This document shows, piece after piece, positions 21,544 to 39,389 of a stretch of DNA of 64,000 nucleotides; position 1 is the first letter of the stretch; the number at the start of each line of letters is the position of its first letter. The translations under genes and the position numbers were made by a program. The notes beneath the pieces were generated by a model, which saw only the letters and a program-made list of their open reading frames with translations, was not told the origin of the DNA and did no database searches. This DNA comes from Solanum dulcamara. Taxonomy: Eukaryota > Streptophyta > Magnoliopsida > Solanales > Solanaceae. The DNA is taken from contig NC_077247.1 of the NCBI RefSeq assembly GCF_947179165.1, forward strand, positions 44,374,935 to 44,438,934. Reading direction: 5' to 3'.

Positions 21544-22845
21544 TCATTTTGGCCAATCATTTCTCTTTCTGCATTCATCGATAAATTTTGGTTCAAGATC
21601 CTTATCTTGTTTCATTATTTCAATGGCAACATTATAAGTAAGAATATTATTGATGACAATATCATTTCGGTTCCACCATTTTTCTGTCGAGACATAACTT
21701 ATTAAGATTTCTTCATTCTCATTATTTTGAGGTACTTGGATCTCTTTGGTGGTATCACCATTTGTTGTGTCTCTTGGCTCTTCTTGAGCACTTACCTCCA
21801 AATTATGATTATTTTGATCATTTATTCCTTTCCTTTTTGAGGATTTTTATCTTTGGAACCAATTGATCTTTCATATTTCAAGCGTGGCCTAGACTCATTT
21901 GCCTGAACATGTTGTCCTACCAGGACATCAACTCGAACTTGAGCATTAGCAACTGGGATATTCGATTTAGTAATCCGTGGAAGATAGTAAATGCATCCGG
22001 CAGTTGATTTGCAATATTCTCCAAATAAATCATCTTTTGAACTTCTTGCTCACATTGATTTGTTCGAGTATCTAAATGAGATAGTGATAATGAATTCCAA
22101 TCTATCTCATTTTCTAATTACTTATGATCTCCCCCTAATGTTAGATATGCTGATTCATCAAAATGACAATCAGCGAATCTTGTCGTAAATAAATCTCCAG
22201 TCATATTTTTCAAATATTTTATAATAGAAGGGGATTCATACCCAACATATATTCTCAACTTTCTTTGGGGACCCATCTTTGTGCGATGCGGTGCAGCAGT
22301 TAGGACATATACCGTACACCCAAATATTCTATTCAAATATTTTATAATAGAAGGAGATTCATACCCAACATATATTCTCAACTTTCTTTGGGGATCCATC
22401 TTTGTGCGATGCGGTGGAGCAATTGGCCCACATATATCACCCTGTATACGTTCAAGAAACGCAGGGGATTCAATCCCAACCTTAGTTACTGATGGTTTAA
22501 TAATCATTTTCCTTGGGAACAAGCAACACAAGAGAATTTCTTAGATTGAAGAATTTTCTGATTCTTCAAAGTGTGTCCATGTGAATTTTCAATAATTCTG
22601 CGCATCATATTATAACCGGAATGACCCAACCGGTCATGCCAAATAATAAAATCATTAGAATCAATAAACCTTTTGTCAACAATATCAATATTTGTATGGT
22701 ACAATCCAGAAAAAAGTGCAGGTAATTTTTCGTGCCCAATTTTCTTCTCCATATTTTTTGTAGTAATATAAAGGTATTCATTATTTCCGTCATTCGCAGT
22801 CTCAATATGATAGCAATTTTGGTGAATAACATTGAAACTGAACAA
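21544..22845 (-). pseudogene. Copia pre-integrase/integrase remnant
   Basis: From 22845 to 22504 the GAG-pre-integrase block WHDRLGHSGYNMMRRIIENS is visible. It is followed by a Cys motif (FSCVACSQGK) and the start of the integrase (PAFLERIQGDICGPI). The frame then jumps directly into the integrase C-terminal part (APPHRTKMDPQRKLRIYVGY), so most of the catalytic D,D-35-E core is missing. The C-terminal part is present twice in tandem (see the repeat at 22205-22455). The linker to the reverse transcriptase extends to 21544 with several frame breaks. Confidence 0.8.
22211..22456. repeat. 123-bp tandem duplication inside integrase
   Basis: The sequence starting CAAATATTTTATAATAGAAG at 22211 recurs at 22334, a period of exactly 123 bp (41 codons), so it keeps the reading frame. 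Copies differ at only a few bases. On the protein level the block RTKM-PQRKLRIYVGYESP is repeated. It arose after or close to the integrase-core deletion. Confidence 0.85.
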
Positions 22846-23329
22846 GTTTTTTAAGACTTACTACAATACAATGTATTATCAATTACCAATATCGTTCCTC
22901 CAGGTAGTAATAAGGCCGTTCTTCCAGAGCCTTCAATTAATTTTGTACTATCGGATATTGTATTGACACGGGCCTTTTTCATAATTAAATAACAGAAATA
23001 TTTTTTTTAATATCGTATGAGTCATGACACTATCCAAAAGACACATATCTTCATTATTCATCTTAAATTCAATTGAAGACTGAGAAATTTATTTATCTTC
23101 ATAAAATAAAAATACATTATAAGAAATAAAATAAATAAAAATATTGCTAGAAAAACATAAGTTCTTTTTTTTTTTTTTTAAATACATAAACGTAAAAATA
23201 CGATAATTCAAAGTACATAAAAACGACAATATATTGAAAATCATATAATGAAATTAAACATCAGTTATAATCCTTAAAAAAACCTTCAACCTCCAAATGA
23301 GTAATATCATTGAGGTTATTAAAATCGTT

Positions 23330-24224
23330 ATCCTTTAAAGCCAGATGTGCTTCAATATTATCATTATGCAAAGGCTTGCCTCAATATTATTTTCAAATGT
23401 CAAGTATGACTCTATCCGAGTATTAGAAGAAGAAGCACCACCTCTATTTGTCTTTCTTTTGAAAGAATTTTGATAAAATCTTACAAAATGATCAGGCGTC
23501 CGACATTCATTTTTTCAGTGGCTTTTCATGCCACAACAATGACAGTTACTTCTTGAAGGGCAACTTTGAGAACTGATATTGTTCTCGCTTTTATATTGAC
23601 CACTACCATGACGATTATTATATCGTCTTCTTTCATTGCCACGTCCAAGCACATTATTGTGACCATAATTTTTATTTTTTATTAAAAAGGCATTATGTTG
23701 CTTAGCCACCAGAAGGCATGTGATCAATTCAGAGTATTTTTGAAAATCCTTTTCACGATATTGTTGTTGTAATATCAAATTAGAGGCATGAAAAGTAGTT
23801 AGTGTCTTTTCCAACATGTCCTTATCATTTATAGTTTCCCCATATAATTTTAATTGAGAAGTTATTCTAAATACAGCAGAATTATACTCAATTACAGTTT
23901 TAAAATCTTGAAACCGTAAGTGCATCCACTCATAACGAGCTCTTGGCAATACTGTTGCCCTGAGGTGGTCATACCTCCCTTTTAAGTCTTTCCACAATTC
24001 AAGTGAATCATTTACTGTCAAGTATTCAACTTTTAGGCTTTCATCTAGATGATGAAGAAGGAAAATCATAGTCGTTGCTTTATCCTGACTTGATGTTGTA
24101 TTTCCTTCGATTATAGCATCACCAAGACCTACTCGATCAGCCCATCAACATTAAGTACCCATGAAAAATAATATTTGCCAGAAATATCAAGTGCCACAAA
24201 CTCCAATTTTGACAAGTTTGACAT
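23330..24224 (-). pseudogene. Copia gag, broken
   Basis: The gag start ATG is at 24224 (MSNLSKLEFVALDISGKYYF). A stop and frameshift follow near 24130. The main open segment (24069-23515) contains MIFLLHHLDESLKVEYLTV, LWKDLKGRYDHLRATVLP and the end of a CCHC zinc knuckle (CHCCGMKSH). A second frameshift shifts the rest (CRTPDHFVRFYQNSF) into another frame to about 23330. The zinc knuckle would bind element RNA in an intact Gag. Confidence 0.82.
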
Positions 24225-24339
24225 GATGAAAATTAATTTAAAAATGACAAAGACAACTTAAAAATAATATTTCTTCAGTAGATATACCTGATATAGAAGT
24301 TAATTTTCTGAAAAAAATTAGAGTTTCGTGCTGATAACG

Positions 24340-24579
24340 TGTTATAAAATAAATTAACTTGACAAAATAAGAAGGAGGAAGTAAAAACAACAGAAAAAAA
24401 AAGAGAAAGCAATGTATGTACGTATGTATTTATGTCTTCTTTAAATTGAAGAAGAATGCTATATTTATAGCCATATAAGTAAGTGAAAGAAAATATTAAT
24501 GGATAAGTTGTCACTAAAAAAAATAATAAAGGACTATTCACTAATACAAAATGGACAACCATTAATTTGATTGATAACA
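24340..24579 (-). repeat. 5' LTR of the Copia element
   Basis: 240 bp, begins TGTTATCAATC and ends TTTTATAACA on the minus strand. Immediately to its right is GTGTT (24580-24584), the right copy of the target duplication. Confidence 0.92.
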
Positions 24580-24584
24580 GTGTT

Positions 24585-27500
24585 CTAATTTATAGTTGAA
24601 GAAACATATAAAAAAAAGAAAAAGATTGGAAGATGTGTGAAATTAATACTTGTCTCACCCTCGTTTAATCCAACGGTAGGTACTTGTCATGTCATTCCAT
24701 TTTAACAAGGTTTAATACGACAAATAAATTTCATATACATTAGTTATTTTTTTCTTAATAGAGTTTCTCTAATAGCCCAAGATTAAAATACTACCAACAT
24801 TTAGAAAGTATTCATCTTTAAGAGTGTGTTTGATAGGATGAAAATTGTTTTTTCATTAAAAAAAATATCTTTCTAGATGTATTAAGATTTCGACTTGATT
24901 GCATCATATGAGAGACTTATTAGATAAAAATGTTGATAGAGAAGGGGAATTGGTTGGCAGATGTAAACAATAAATAAGTGATGAGATGAGATTCATAAAT
25001 GTGGACATGTTCATTCTTCTCCACCAACCCACTCCCAACCCCCCCTACTCTTCCACCTTCAGAACCCCCACCGTCTTAATTTTCTTGGTAGGGGACAGAC
25101 TAAATTTAGATGTGGATGGTCCTATTCATAAAAATAAAAAATGCAATGATACTTGGAGGTCTTTTGATAGGAAGTATTATGAAGTCCATGTATATATTAT
25201 GTAGGGTATTGTTTAATATTATATTTGATAGATATTTTGGATGGATGTATAACACTCTACGTTATTAACTAATACCTTCTATTTGGTGATATTAGTAATA
25301 CATAGGTTTAATATCATGGGATTAAGTTATGTAAAGATAAAAATATCTCCGCAAATCTTTTTAATTATTTTATATTTTATATTTGTACTAGTAAATTTAT
25401 TTAAATAAATTAGCTTACAAATTTTATTATTTAGAGAGAGTTGTTTGTTGTTAAATAAATCAAATACAAATCAATATAATACAATATTTGAAATGTGAGT
25501 TGTTTAACATTTACTAATTGAAAAGGTAAATATATCACCACATGACATTGTGATTTTAATTGAATGTGTTATTTGTTGATATATATGTAATTTTTAAATT
25601 ATTTATTTGAACAATTTATAAAATTGCATACATATTAAAACTACAACTTGCAATTTTATGTGTAAACGTAGATGATTTATTCGATTTTACAATCGTTTAC
25701 CCTTTTTTTGATTTTAAAAGTAGATGGACTATCTTTTTTAAATTAAAAAATTGATGTTTTGTGAGTGATCAATTTATTAAGATGACAATTATTTACTCTC
25801 AAATAATTCAAGTGAGAAAATAGTAAACATGGCAACAAATTAATTGTTCCTTCTCCTAGCTAGTTAGAAGACCACAAAAAAAAATCTAATCCAAAATTTA
25901 TCTATCTTGACTCAATTACATAAATAGAAGATCTCATAATAACTCAAGGGTATAATTGGAAAGAGGCTTTTTGTAGAGTTTTAATCCAAACACAAAATTA
26001 GATGGGAAGCAATGAACCGCAAACACTTGATAAAAAAAAATTCCTGCATTACTAATCCCTACGTTATTAATCTTTGTACCAAGCGACCCCTTAGGAGTCA
26101 TTGGATCGCGGACTCCGTTATTCCATAATAATTATAATTTTGAAATTATAATTTTTTAAAATTCTGTGCCAAATCAAATTAAGTCTTTTTTTAAAACAAT
26201 AAAAATAGCTTATAAGCTAAAAGCTAAAACTCATAAGTTGGTCATACCCAACTTTTAACTTTTAAATTGTTTTTATAAATTTTTGGCCTAAAATTTTTCA
26301 TCCTTCTCAAACACCATAAAATAATAGAAAAAAAATCTTAAAAGTATTTAACCAAGCTTTTGTTCTACCATATACAAGAGACTACAACCACAACTCTTGG
26401 ACGACAAGTGTGTTTGAGTTGTGTGCTTTTTGGAAAATATATGAATCCCATTAAGGATGCATAAAAATTGAATCCAAAAAAATATTATTGAGTTATTGCT
26501 ATTGGGTTATTGAGTTAGCGGGTTTTTAATGATTTTATTAAAAGAATATCGAGTTAGCGATTATTAGTTTTTAGTATTGAGTAATTGGATAAATCGATTA
26601 CTCATTAAGACGATGGTAACGTACTACTTTAACCTTCATAAATATTAAATATTAATAATAATTTAACATAATCAGACACTATATCAATACGCTACAGTCT
26701 TGACAATACTTCTACTTCACATTAGGCCGCTTTAGTCTTTACTCAAAACCTAAAGATTAAAGTAAGAACTAAGAATTGTTCAAAATTGTCTTGTTGGATT
26801 GCTTGGTTTTAGTTTTACTTCTAATTGTAACTTTTGCAAGTTCGTAAACGTCTGTAATTTGATTAACATCAGAAATTTCATATTATGTTTTGGTTGTAGC
26901 ATGTCATTGTAGCATTCGTACTACATCTATTCTTATTGATGCAATTTCTCATTACTTTTCTTGTTTAAGTATATCAAAGCATTTACATGCTTACATCTGA
27001 TTTGCTTGTTTCACTCATGTATCGCGTCAAATTGTTAGAGAAGTGAGAAGTCATATATTTATTTTATGAGCATTTTTTTATTGGATAAACCGAAAATCGA
27101 ACTGTTAATAATCAAAAACTAATAAATCGAAAATCGATGAGAAATATATAATTGGTTTGTTATTGGTTTAGCGTATTTAAAACCCAAAAATCAAACCGAT
27201 AATACATAAAATCGAATCGAACCGACCGATGCACACTCCTAGATCCCACTCTAGTAATCTCTCAATTTTAATTTATTTATCTTATTTTTTTTAATTTATT
27301 GTATATTTAAAAATTACGTCAAAAATATTATAAATAACAACTTACAATATTTGACTATATATTTTAAAATTAAATAAAAAGTATTATAAATTAAATCATA
27401 TTAATTAACAACTTAAATTTTTTTTAAAATACATAGGAAAATTTGTTGACTCTCAAAATTATATTAATGACACATAATTAGAACGGAGGAGTAAAATATA

Positions 27501-27840
27501 TAAGCTGACATGGTCCACGGGTTCCTATATCTGTTATGCAGTTAAAAGACTTTATTAAGTGCTTTGAGGGCTCAATTAGTTTGGATGATGGTTATTCATA
27601 CGAATAACTTAGGATCGATCTCCTCAATATTTTCTGAGTTGAGATTATCGCTTAGAGCTTATTTACATATCCGATGTGATTTGCAGGCTACACAGTAGGA
27701 GGTTTAAAAAGAGAGAGACTTTACTGATTTCAGACTATGCAGAACGTTTACTCAATTACGTAAAAACTCGTCACGAGAACGCCAAAATAAACAAATAAAT
27801 AATCTAAAGGCCAATTCGGTAACTTAACATCGTACCTTTA
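24585..27840. other. Intergenic with small transposon remnants
   Basis: No gene was recognised in 3.2 kb. Between 26480 and 27245 phrases such as TTATTGGGTTATTGAGTTAG and AACCGATAATACATAAAATC, ending ACCGACCGATGCACACTCCTAG, match the edge of a common Solanaceae hAT-like repeat (GTGTGCATCGGTCGGTT in reverse). The stretch 27245-27500 ends in ACGGAGGAGTA, the right end of a Stowaway-like MITE. A CCCTACGTTATTAATC segment near 26060 partly repeats CTACGTTATTAACTAA near 25258. Confidence 0.4.
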
Positions 27841-27843
27841 TTG

Positions 27844-27851
27844 TATAAATA
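27844..27851 (+). promoter_or_regulatory. TATA box of the DUF538 gene
   Basis: TATAAATA lies about 100 bp upstream of the ATG at 27953 and is followed by a C-rich leader, a good fit for a plant core promoter. Confidence 0.6.
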
Positions 27852-27952
27852 TACCCCCAAATCCTGATCCAAGTACTCACAAATACAAAATTACAATCCC
27901 CTCCTCAGTTAGTCTCTGTTTTCAGAATTCAATTCTCTGTGAAATCGGAAAA

Positions 27953-28393
27953 ATGTCTCAGCAAGTTATCGACAGCCACCGTGAAAATGCTGAAGTTTAT
28001 ACAGATCCAGTGGTGTGCAAGCAGAAATCACTTGAACTTCTGAAGGAAATCAACATGCCCAATGGTCTTCTCCCGCTTGAAGACATCGTAGAGGTGGGCC
28101 GCAACGCCGAAACAGGATTCGTGTGGCTGAAACAGAAGAAGGCCAAAGAGCACAAGTATAAGAAGATCGGGAAGCTCGTCTGGTACGACACTGAGGTGAC
28201 GGCGTTCGTGGAGAATCACCGTATGAAGAAGCTCACCGGCGTGAAGAGCAAGGAGATCCTCATCTGGGTTACAATTTCTGATATTTCAATTTCCGATCCG
28301 GAGGGTAAGAAGATCAACTTTGGTACCCCTACTGGACTTTCTAGGTCTTTTCCGGTGTCTGCTTTTGAAGAGGAGGAAGAGGAGAAGAAGTGA
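27953..28393 (+). CDS. DUF538 family protein
   Basis: Single exon, 146 aa, first ATG after the TATA box. Blocks shared by DUF538 proteins are visible: LLKEINMPNGLLPLEDIVEV (29-48), GFVWLKQKKAKEHKYKKIGK (55-74) and the VWYDTEVTAFVE region. The block GVKSKEILIWVTISDISISD (96-115) and FGTPTGLSRSFPVSAF (122-137) follow. There is no signal peptide or membrane segment, so it should be cytosolic. The C-terminus is a Glu run ending KK. The family is widespread in plants, often stress-responsive, and has no firmly established biochemical activity. Codon use here is more GC-rich than in the surroundings, as expected of a real coding region. Confidence 0.93.
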   Translation: MSQQVIDSHRENAEVYTDPVVCKQKSLELLKEINMPNGLLPLEDIVEVGRNAETGFVWLKQKKAKEHKYKKIGKLVWYDTEVTAFVENHRMKKLTGVKSKEILIWVTISDISISDPEGKKINFGTPTGLSRSFPVSAFEEEEEEKK

Positions 28394-30640
28394 AGTTGAA
28401 GGTTTCAGGGGTACTTTAAGGAATTAATAATGTGTCTTTCATTTTACTACTACTGTACTATTTAAATAATTAAATTAATGTCTTTTATCTATTGTATCCT
28501 ATCTTATGAACCAAAGTTAAAAGTCAAAGTGGAACTATAGTTTATACTGGAGTATATTTTTCTCTTTTTATTTGGACCTTTTTAGCTGCATGCATAAAAT
28601 CTACATCTCGATTCATTTTCATATAATTAAGAAATTTACAAAATATAAAATGTGGTGGATTTTGAACTGTAAGAATGTCAAAATGTTTTTAGTAGTTAAA
28701 TATTTATAAGTAAAGCGGGCAAAAAGATATATCGAAGATAACTCTAAAGTTTTGTTTTAAAGTTGTTCACTATAATTCTAGGGCAAATGTTAATGTTTAT
28801 TCACAAAGGGCATTAATTTATCATTTACATCAAATTAATGTAACTTGATGTAGTGAATATAAGTATCACTTAATCATATGATTATGTAATGTTATTGTAT
28901 ATTTATATCCATAGCATCATTCATTCATTGATTTGATATAGATATTGTTATGCGAATTTTCACTGAGATTTATAGTTGAAAGAGTAACCGCCTATTCTCT
29001 AGTTAGTTGAAGTTTATTCCGTCTCTTTTTGATTATAAAGGGGAAGGTATATATGCTTATGACCTACACAATCACAAGATTCTCATCCCAAACCACACAA
29101 AAAGGAAAAAAAAAATGATTACTCCTATAATAAGAAAACGCAGAAAGAGAGGGCAGATGCCATGAATTTGGAAAATCAAACAGCTGGAATTTAGTTCTGG
29201 TAAACAAATGAGGGCAGATAGCAATTAAGAGAAGAGGAAGGTAGGTGACCTAGAATTTAATTCAAGTAAAAGCACCTTTCGTCATATGAGTGTGTGTATA
29301 GGCACAGCTAAATGGCTGCCTAAACTACAACGTGTCCAAGGCATGAAAAGAAGGATTTAGTTCTAACTCAAATTACAACAAAGTTGCGGTCCAATGATAA
29401 ATATATTTCTTAGTCTTAATTATTTTCAAGTTCAAACTTTATCTTTAAAATTGCATGTATAAGGGAAGTTTTTACTTGAAATTCAAATTTAATTGAATTC
29501 TAACGAAAATATTAGATATTTCGAATGAGAACCAAAAAGTAAAAAGATATTCCATATTAAATAGTTTAAGGATAAAATCGACTAATTCTCTCTTGTTTTG
29601 GAATAATCATCAAAAGGAAGAGCATTTTTGATCCATTTAGTTAGTTGAAGAATATTTTTGAGCTAAAATATAATGGCGAGAGCATTATTTACCCAAATAT
29701 ATAATGAAAGAGTAAATTTAACATATTTTGAATAATTTAAAAGTATTTTAAAGCCTTTTCTCAACAATAAATAATGTCTCTACGTAACATCATGAAGGAT
29801 TTCTCAGGCAAATAGTTAATTTTTTTGTTGAATTATTAGTGGCCCTTTTCCCAACAATATATTCTTACCAATTTCTAATACTTCTATCGCAATTTCATAC
29901 AAGGTAATTTATATCGATGTAATAAGTATTCACTGACAAGAATAAAGCGCCATAAATAATCAACTTGTTCTTTCCGAGTATAGTCTAATGAAGTCTTCCA
30001 TCTTTGCTTCAAATCCTTCTACATATATATATTGACTTATGAAAGAAATTATCCATAGACCAAGAAAAAAAATCAAAAATATTTGTATTTCATGTATATA
30101 TCTAAGAAAATTTTTTGAAAAATAGAAAGTATAAAATTAGATCAATATAGTTAGTCTTTTTTCCTTCTTTTCTTTTTTTATGAAAACCGAACCACGACAA
30201 TGCTAATTAGGGGTGTTTGCATTGCAATCTGCTTTTGGTCCATTTTTTAAATCTAAGAAAAAAAAAAACCTTACATATCTATTAGAAAAGTGCATAAATT
30301 AATGGATTAACCTATATAGCCGCCTTTTTAATTGAATCATATCATCATATTTGTTATATGTCTGATACATTATTTTTTTAAAGAAAATAATAGATATAAA
30401 ATGCAATTTTCTCTTAAAAGTATATTTTTGCATAATTTTTTTGGTTGATGGGACCATAAAATTGCACGCTTTTAACTTCAAAATGGACACTTTTCCCTTC
30501 CAAATGAGTTGTTCTTTAAATTTTTCGATGATCTTTTATTTTTATCCTAACGGTTGAATATATACTTAATTGGACATAAAATGTTTTAGATGTAATTTGT
30601 GAAACATTAAGTTAGGAAAATATAAACTTTATGTCCTACA
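28394..30640. other. Intergenic AT-rich DNA
   Basis: The DUF538 3' UTR probably ends by about 28500. Nothing else that can be named was found before the PAE promoter; short ORFs here lack conserved motifs. Confidence 0.5.
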
Positions 30641-30647
30641 AAGGGGC

Positions 30648-30654
30648 TATAAAA
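30648..30654 (+). promoter_or_regulatory. PAE: TATA box of PAE
   Basis: TATAAAA in the context GGGGCTATAAAACTGC, about 175 bp before the PAE start codon. An AGCCCAACAA element just downstream resembles sites seen in promoters of housekeeping genes. Confidence 0.5.
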
Positions 30655-30828
30655 CTGCAAATGACTCCAACGGGCACCGGGTAAAAAGCCCAACAAAAAA
30701 GAAGTAAAACAACAATGGCTTGCTAATCAAGTTTAAATAAAGAACAAGTGAAAGAAAACTTACAAAAAATTCAGTTCAAACAAAATCTCAACAAAGGGTT
30801 TCTGAATCTGTAACAAATTTCAACAAAG

Positions 30829-36625
<5,797 letters not shown>

Positions 36626-38530
36626 GAAAGCGTGATCACGCTCGTTAATGATATTTTTCTTGTATGACAAATGCTTGCTTGCAGCCCTGGAGTTAATTGA
36701 ATTGTATTTTCCCTTCTTCTGGAGCTGGGAATTGATTCAGACAAATGTTTTCTGTATGGTCATTACATTATTTGCTTCAAGGATTTAAGAATTTTTTGGT
36801 CCACATATCTCTTGCTGCTTTATGAGTTGGGATTTGTTTGTTTCTGGACAAGGTCATGTACATGCATGTTCTGAACATTATTAGTTTCTTTTTATGTTCC
36901 ACTTCAATTTTTTTATTTTTTTCAATTTATAGAGTTAGTATGATTTTCATTACATGAGTGGTTCAAGTGTTCTGAAAACAAGAGGCAAGTATATATTTTT
37001 GTAGGATTATATTAATAGGGTTTCAAGTGTCTTGAAAATAAGGGTCAAGTATAATATTATGTAGGATTATACAAATAGGGGCTTAAATTTTCTTAAATGA
37101 AATATTTCTAAGGTCTCATTTTTATGTATTTTAGAGCATATTTGGCATTGTTGTTTGAAGGTGAAAAGCACTTATTTTGAGATTTTTTTTTAATTCTAAG
37201 AAATGTAGTTAACTCTCTTGAGTTCATTTGTGTCACATAAATTGAAATAGAAGGAATAATAATTTAAAAGATATTTTTGAAAAAAAATATATATAAAAAA
37301 TTTTGACTGACTCTTTCAATTTTATTTATATCACATAAATTAGAATATATATTGAACTCGTAGTAGCACAGACTCGTATATCCGGTGTACTGATAAGTAG
37401 TTTCACCAAACAAAAGAAGATGCAAACCACAATGAACAGCCAAATAAATGTATCCAGTATTTTAGGCCTACATTTCCATAAAAAGTCAGCAGCATCGAGA
37501 AGCACAAACGAGTTAATAATTTAAACTAGTACAGATAGGAAAATTACCTATGTTATAGTCACCGTCCAATAATTACTTTACGATTTTGACCATTTGCTTT
37601 TTTTGAATCAATAAATTACCTTAAGGAAATGTGATGGAATTAGATGAAATTCCTTCACCTTAATTAGAGATTTACGTATGTGAACCTCTTGGAATTAATA
37701 AGGGAAGATGACACGAACTAACAAACGTATACTAATTAATTAATATACATAGCTATAGTTTAAGTTAATTTCTACTTGTCACTAACCTTTTTCAGTAATT
37801 AATATACATAGCTATAGTTGCTAAGGGCACATTCAGAATTTGTATAATTAAACTCTCAATTGTATAAATTTAGAATTTATTTGTACAAATTCAGAATTTC
37901 CTAATTGAATAAATCCAGAATTTGTATATGCTTATCCTAATATGTATATAATTATAATATTGATACATTTGATTTGTATAAGTTCTGAAAAATTCCTAAA
38001 ATATATAAATACAGAATTTGTATATATTTACCTGTTTATATATTGTCAGCAAATTATACAAACGGATTTATATATTAGGATACGCAAATGATACAAACAA
38101 CTGCTATATCTACAATTTCATAAGCTATTTATGAAAAATCCACGATTAATAACCACCCTACCACTAATGTTTGATAAGAAGCAAGGGAAAGAAATCAAAA
38201 CGTGAACTAACCTTTTCATAATCCATTCATTAAAGTTAAAGGATGACTAGAAGCAACACAAAAGTAAACTGAACTAGTTTGGGGGAGGGGGGGTAGGTGG
38301 GATAGAGTTGTTGAAAATGATAGTTATATCATTGGGTATGTGAAAGTGAAGTGTTACATTAATTTCGGATCTAATAGCATGGATGTTCCACGGAATGTTA
38401 ACATTACCACGAGCCTAAACTTGTCAAGTGTACTATTATGTTTCTTTTTTCCCATAGACCTATATAATACATAGAAGTTCCATTAATTCTATTGAATTAA
38501 TGAATATCTACTCATCTTAAAATGACTCTT
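36626..38530. other. Intergenic with short AT-rich repeats
   Basis: After the PAE 3' UTR, the segment 36960-37100 repeats GGTTTCAAGTGT-CTTGAAAA phrases twice. The segment 37830-38110 repeats variants of CAGAATTTGTATA and AAATTCAGAATTT about six times, in a form resembling a degraded transposon interior. ATTAATATACATAGCTATAG is directly repeated near 37739 and 37798. No gene was found. Confidence 0.5.
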
Positions 38531-38536
38531 TCCTTG

Positions 38537-38544
38537 TATATAAG
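38537..38544 (+). promoter_or_regulatory. TATA box of the IDA-like gene
   Basis: TATATAAG lies 76 bp upstream of the ATG at 38613 and is followed by a CT-rich leader (CCCCTCTTTTTCTCTCTA). Confidence 0.65.
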
Positions 38545-38612
38545 TCAAACAAGATAATCAATCCGCCCCTCTTTTTCTCTCTATCCATTAATTCCAAATT
38601 AGAATTCTCTTA

Positions 38613-39041
38613 ATGGGTAATATCAAGAAAAAGAATCTTGTCCTCCTCTTCTTCTTCTTCTTTTTCTTTTACCTCTCTTCTACCTGTTCAAAGGAATTCC
38701 ACTACTCCAAGAATCTTGGGTGGTCACCATCAGAAGCTCCATTATCATCTTCACATGAGTACTATGATCATGATCTGATGAAGAATTCAGAAAATCAACA
38801 AGGAGAAGGGCTCATGACGACGACGACGACGAATAAGAAGACATTGAAGACAAGAACATTAAAGTTAAACAGTAGTAGGGAAGAAAAAAGTTCATCAAAT
38901 AATTGGAAGAGAAAAAGAACGTATTCAGCAATGCTTCCAAAAGGTTATGTGCCTCCTTCAGGATCATCTCCATGCCATAACACTTACCCTAATTCTGTTA
39001 CCTTCTTTTGTCATCTTTCCACTACTAATAAATTACCCTAG
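38613..39041 (+). CDS. IDL: IDA-like (IDL) secreted peptide precursor
   Basis: Single exon, 142 aa. Residues 7-25 are a strong hydrophobic core (runs of Leu and Phe) of a signal peptide, so the product should be secreted. The middle is low-complexity, with a Thr run from a (GAC)n repeat at 38816-38831, and Lys/Arg/Ser-rich (80-102). Just after the dibasic WKRKRTYS (98-105) lies MLPKGYVPPSGSSPCHN (107-123), which has the LPKG, PPS and HN elements of the INFLORESCENCE DEFICIENT IN ABSCISSION-like (IDA/IDL) peptides. The Cys before HN and the 19-residue tail (ending STTNKLP) are like the IDL6/IDL7 branch rather than IDA itself. Such peptides are perceived by HAESA-family receptor kinases and act in organ separation or stress responses. 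Which branch this is cannot be settled from the sequence alone. Confidence 0.85.
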   Translation: MGNIKKKNLVLLFFFFFFFYLSSTCSKEFHYSKNLGWSPSEAPLSSSHEYYDHDLMKNSENQQGEGLMTTTTTNKKTLKTRTLKLNSSREEKSSSNNWKRKRTYSAMLPKGYVPPSGSSPCHNTYPNSVTFFCHLSTTNKLP

Positions 39042-39389
39042 ACACATACACACACACAACTAAGAATGCATAGAGGAAATTAATGATGAATTTCTTGATC
39101 ATCAAAAGGGAGGATATAAAAGATCGAGTTTCTTCTTGTAAACGTCTACATTATATATAATGACATATACAGGTTTTCTTGATAAATCTTTGGCTACGTA
39201 CGTACTATTTTGTATCTTTTTCCCCATTTAATTTATCTATGTACAGTGCAAATGAGTTTACAATTAGGATCATATGTAAAAAAAGTACTGCTGTTTTGCC
39301 ATGGTGGATCAATGACTAGTAGTATTCTTTCCTATTATTGGTGATGTTCTATTTTTTTTTGCTTTTCAAATGTGAGAATTAAGAACAAA

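Larger units (their letters stand above)
19481..24579 (-). mobile_element. Complete but inactive Ty1/copia retrotransposon
   Basis: The element is 5.1 kb and lies on the minus strand. It has a 5' LTR at 24579-24340 and a 3' LTR at 19715-19481. Its LTR-adjacent polypurine tract is CCAAGGGGGAG (just right of 19715), and GTGTT flanks both ends. The two LTRs differ by roughly 20 substitutions and several small gaps over about 230 aligned bases, so insertion is old. The domain order on the minus strand is gag, GAG-pre-integrase, integrase, reverse transcriptase, RNase H, as in Ty1/copia. Every domain is broken by stops or frameshifts and most of the integrase core is deleted, so it cannot move by itself. 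The sequence after the 5' LTR (CGTTATCAGCACGAAAC) is where the primer site should be, but its tRNA is not identified. Confidence 0.92.
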
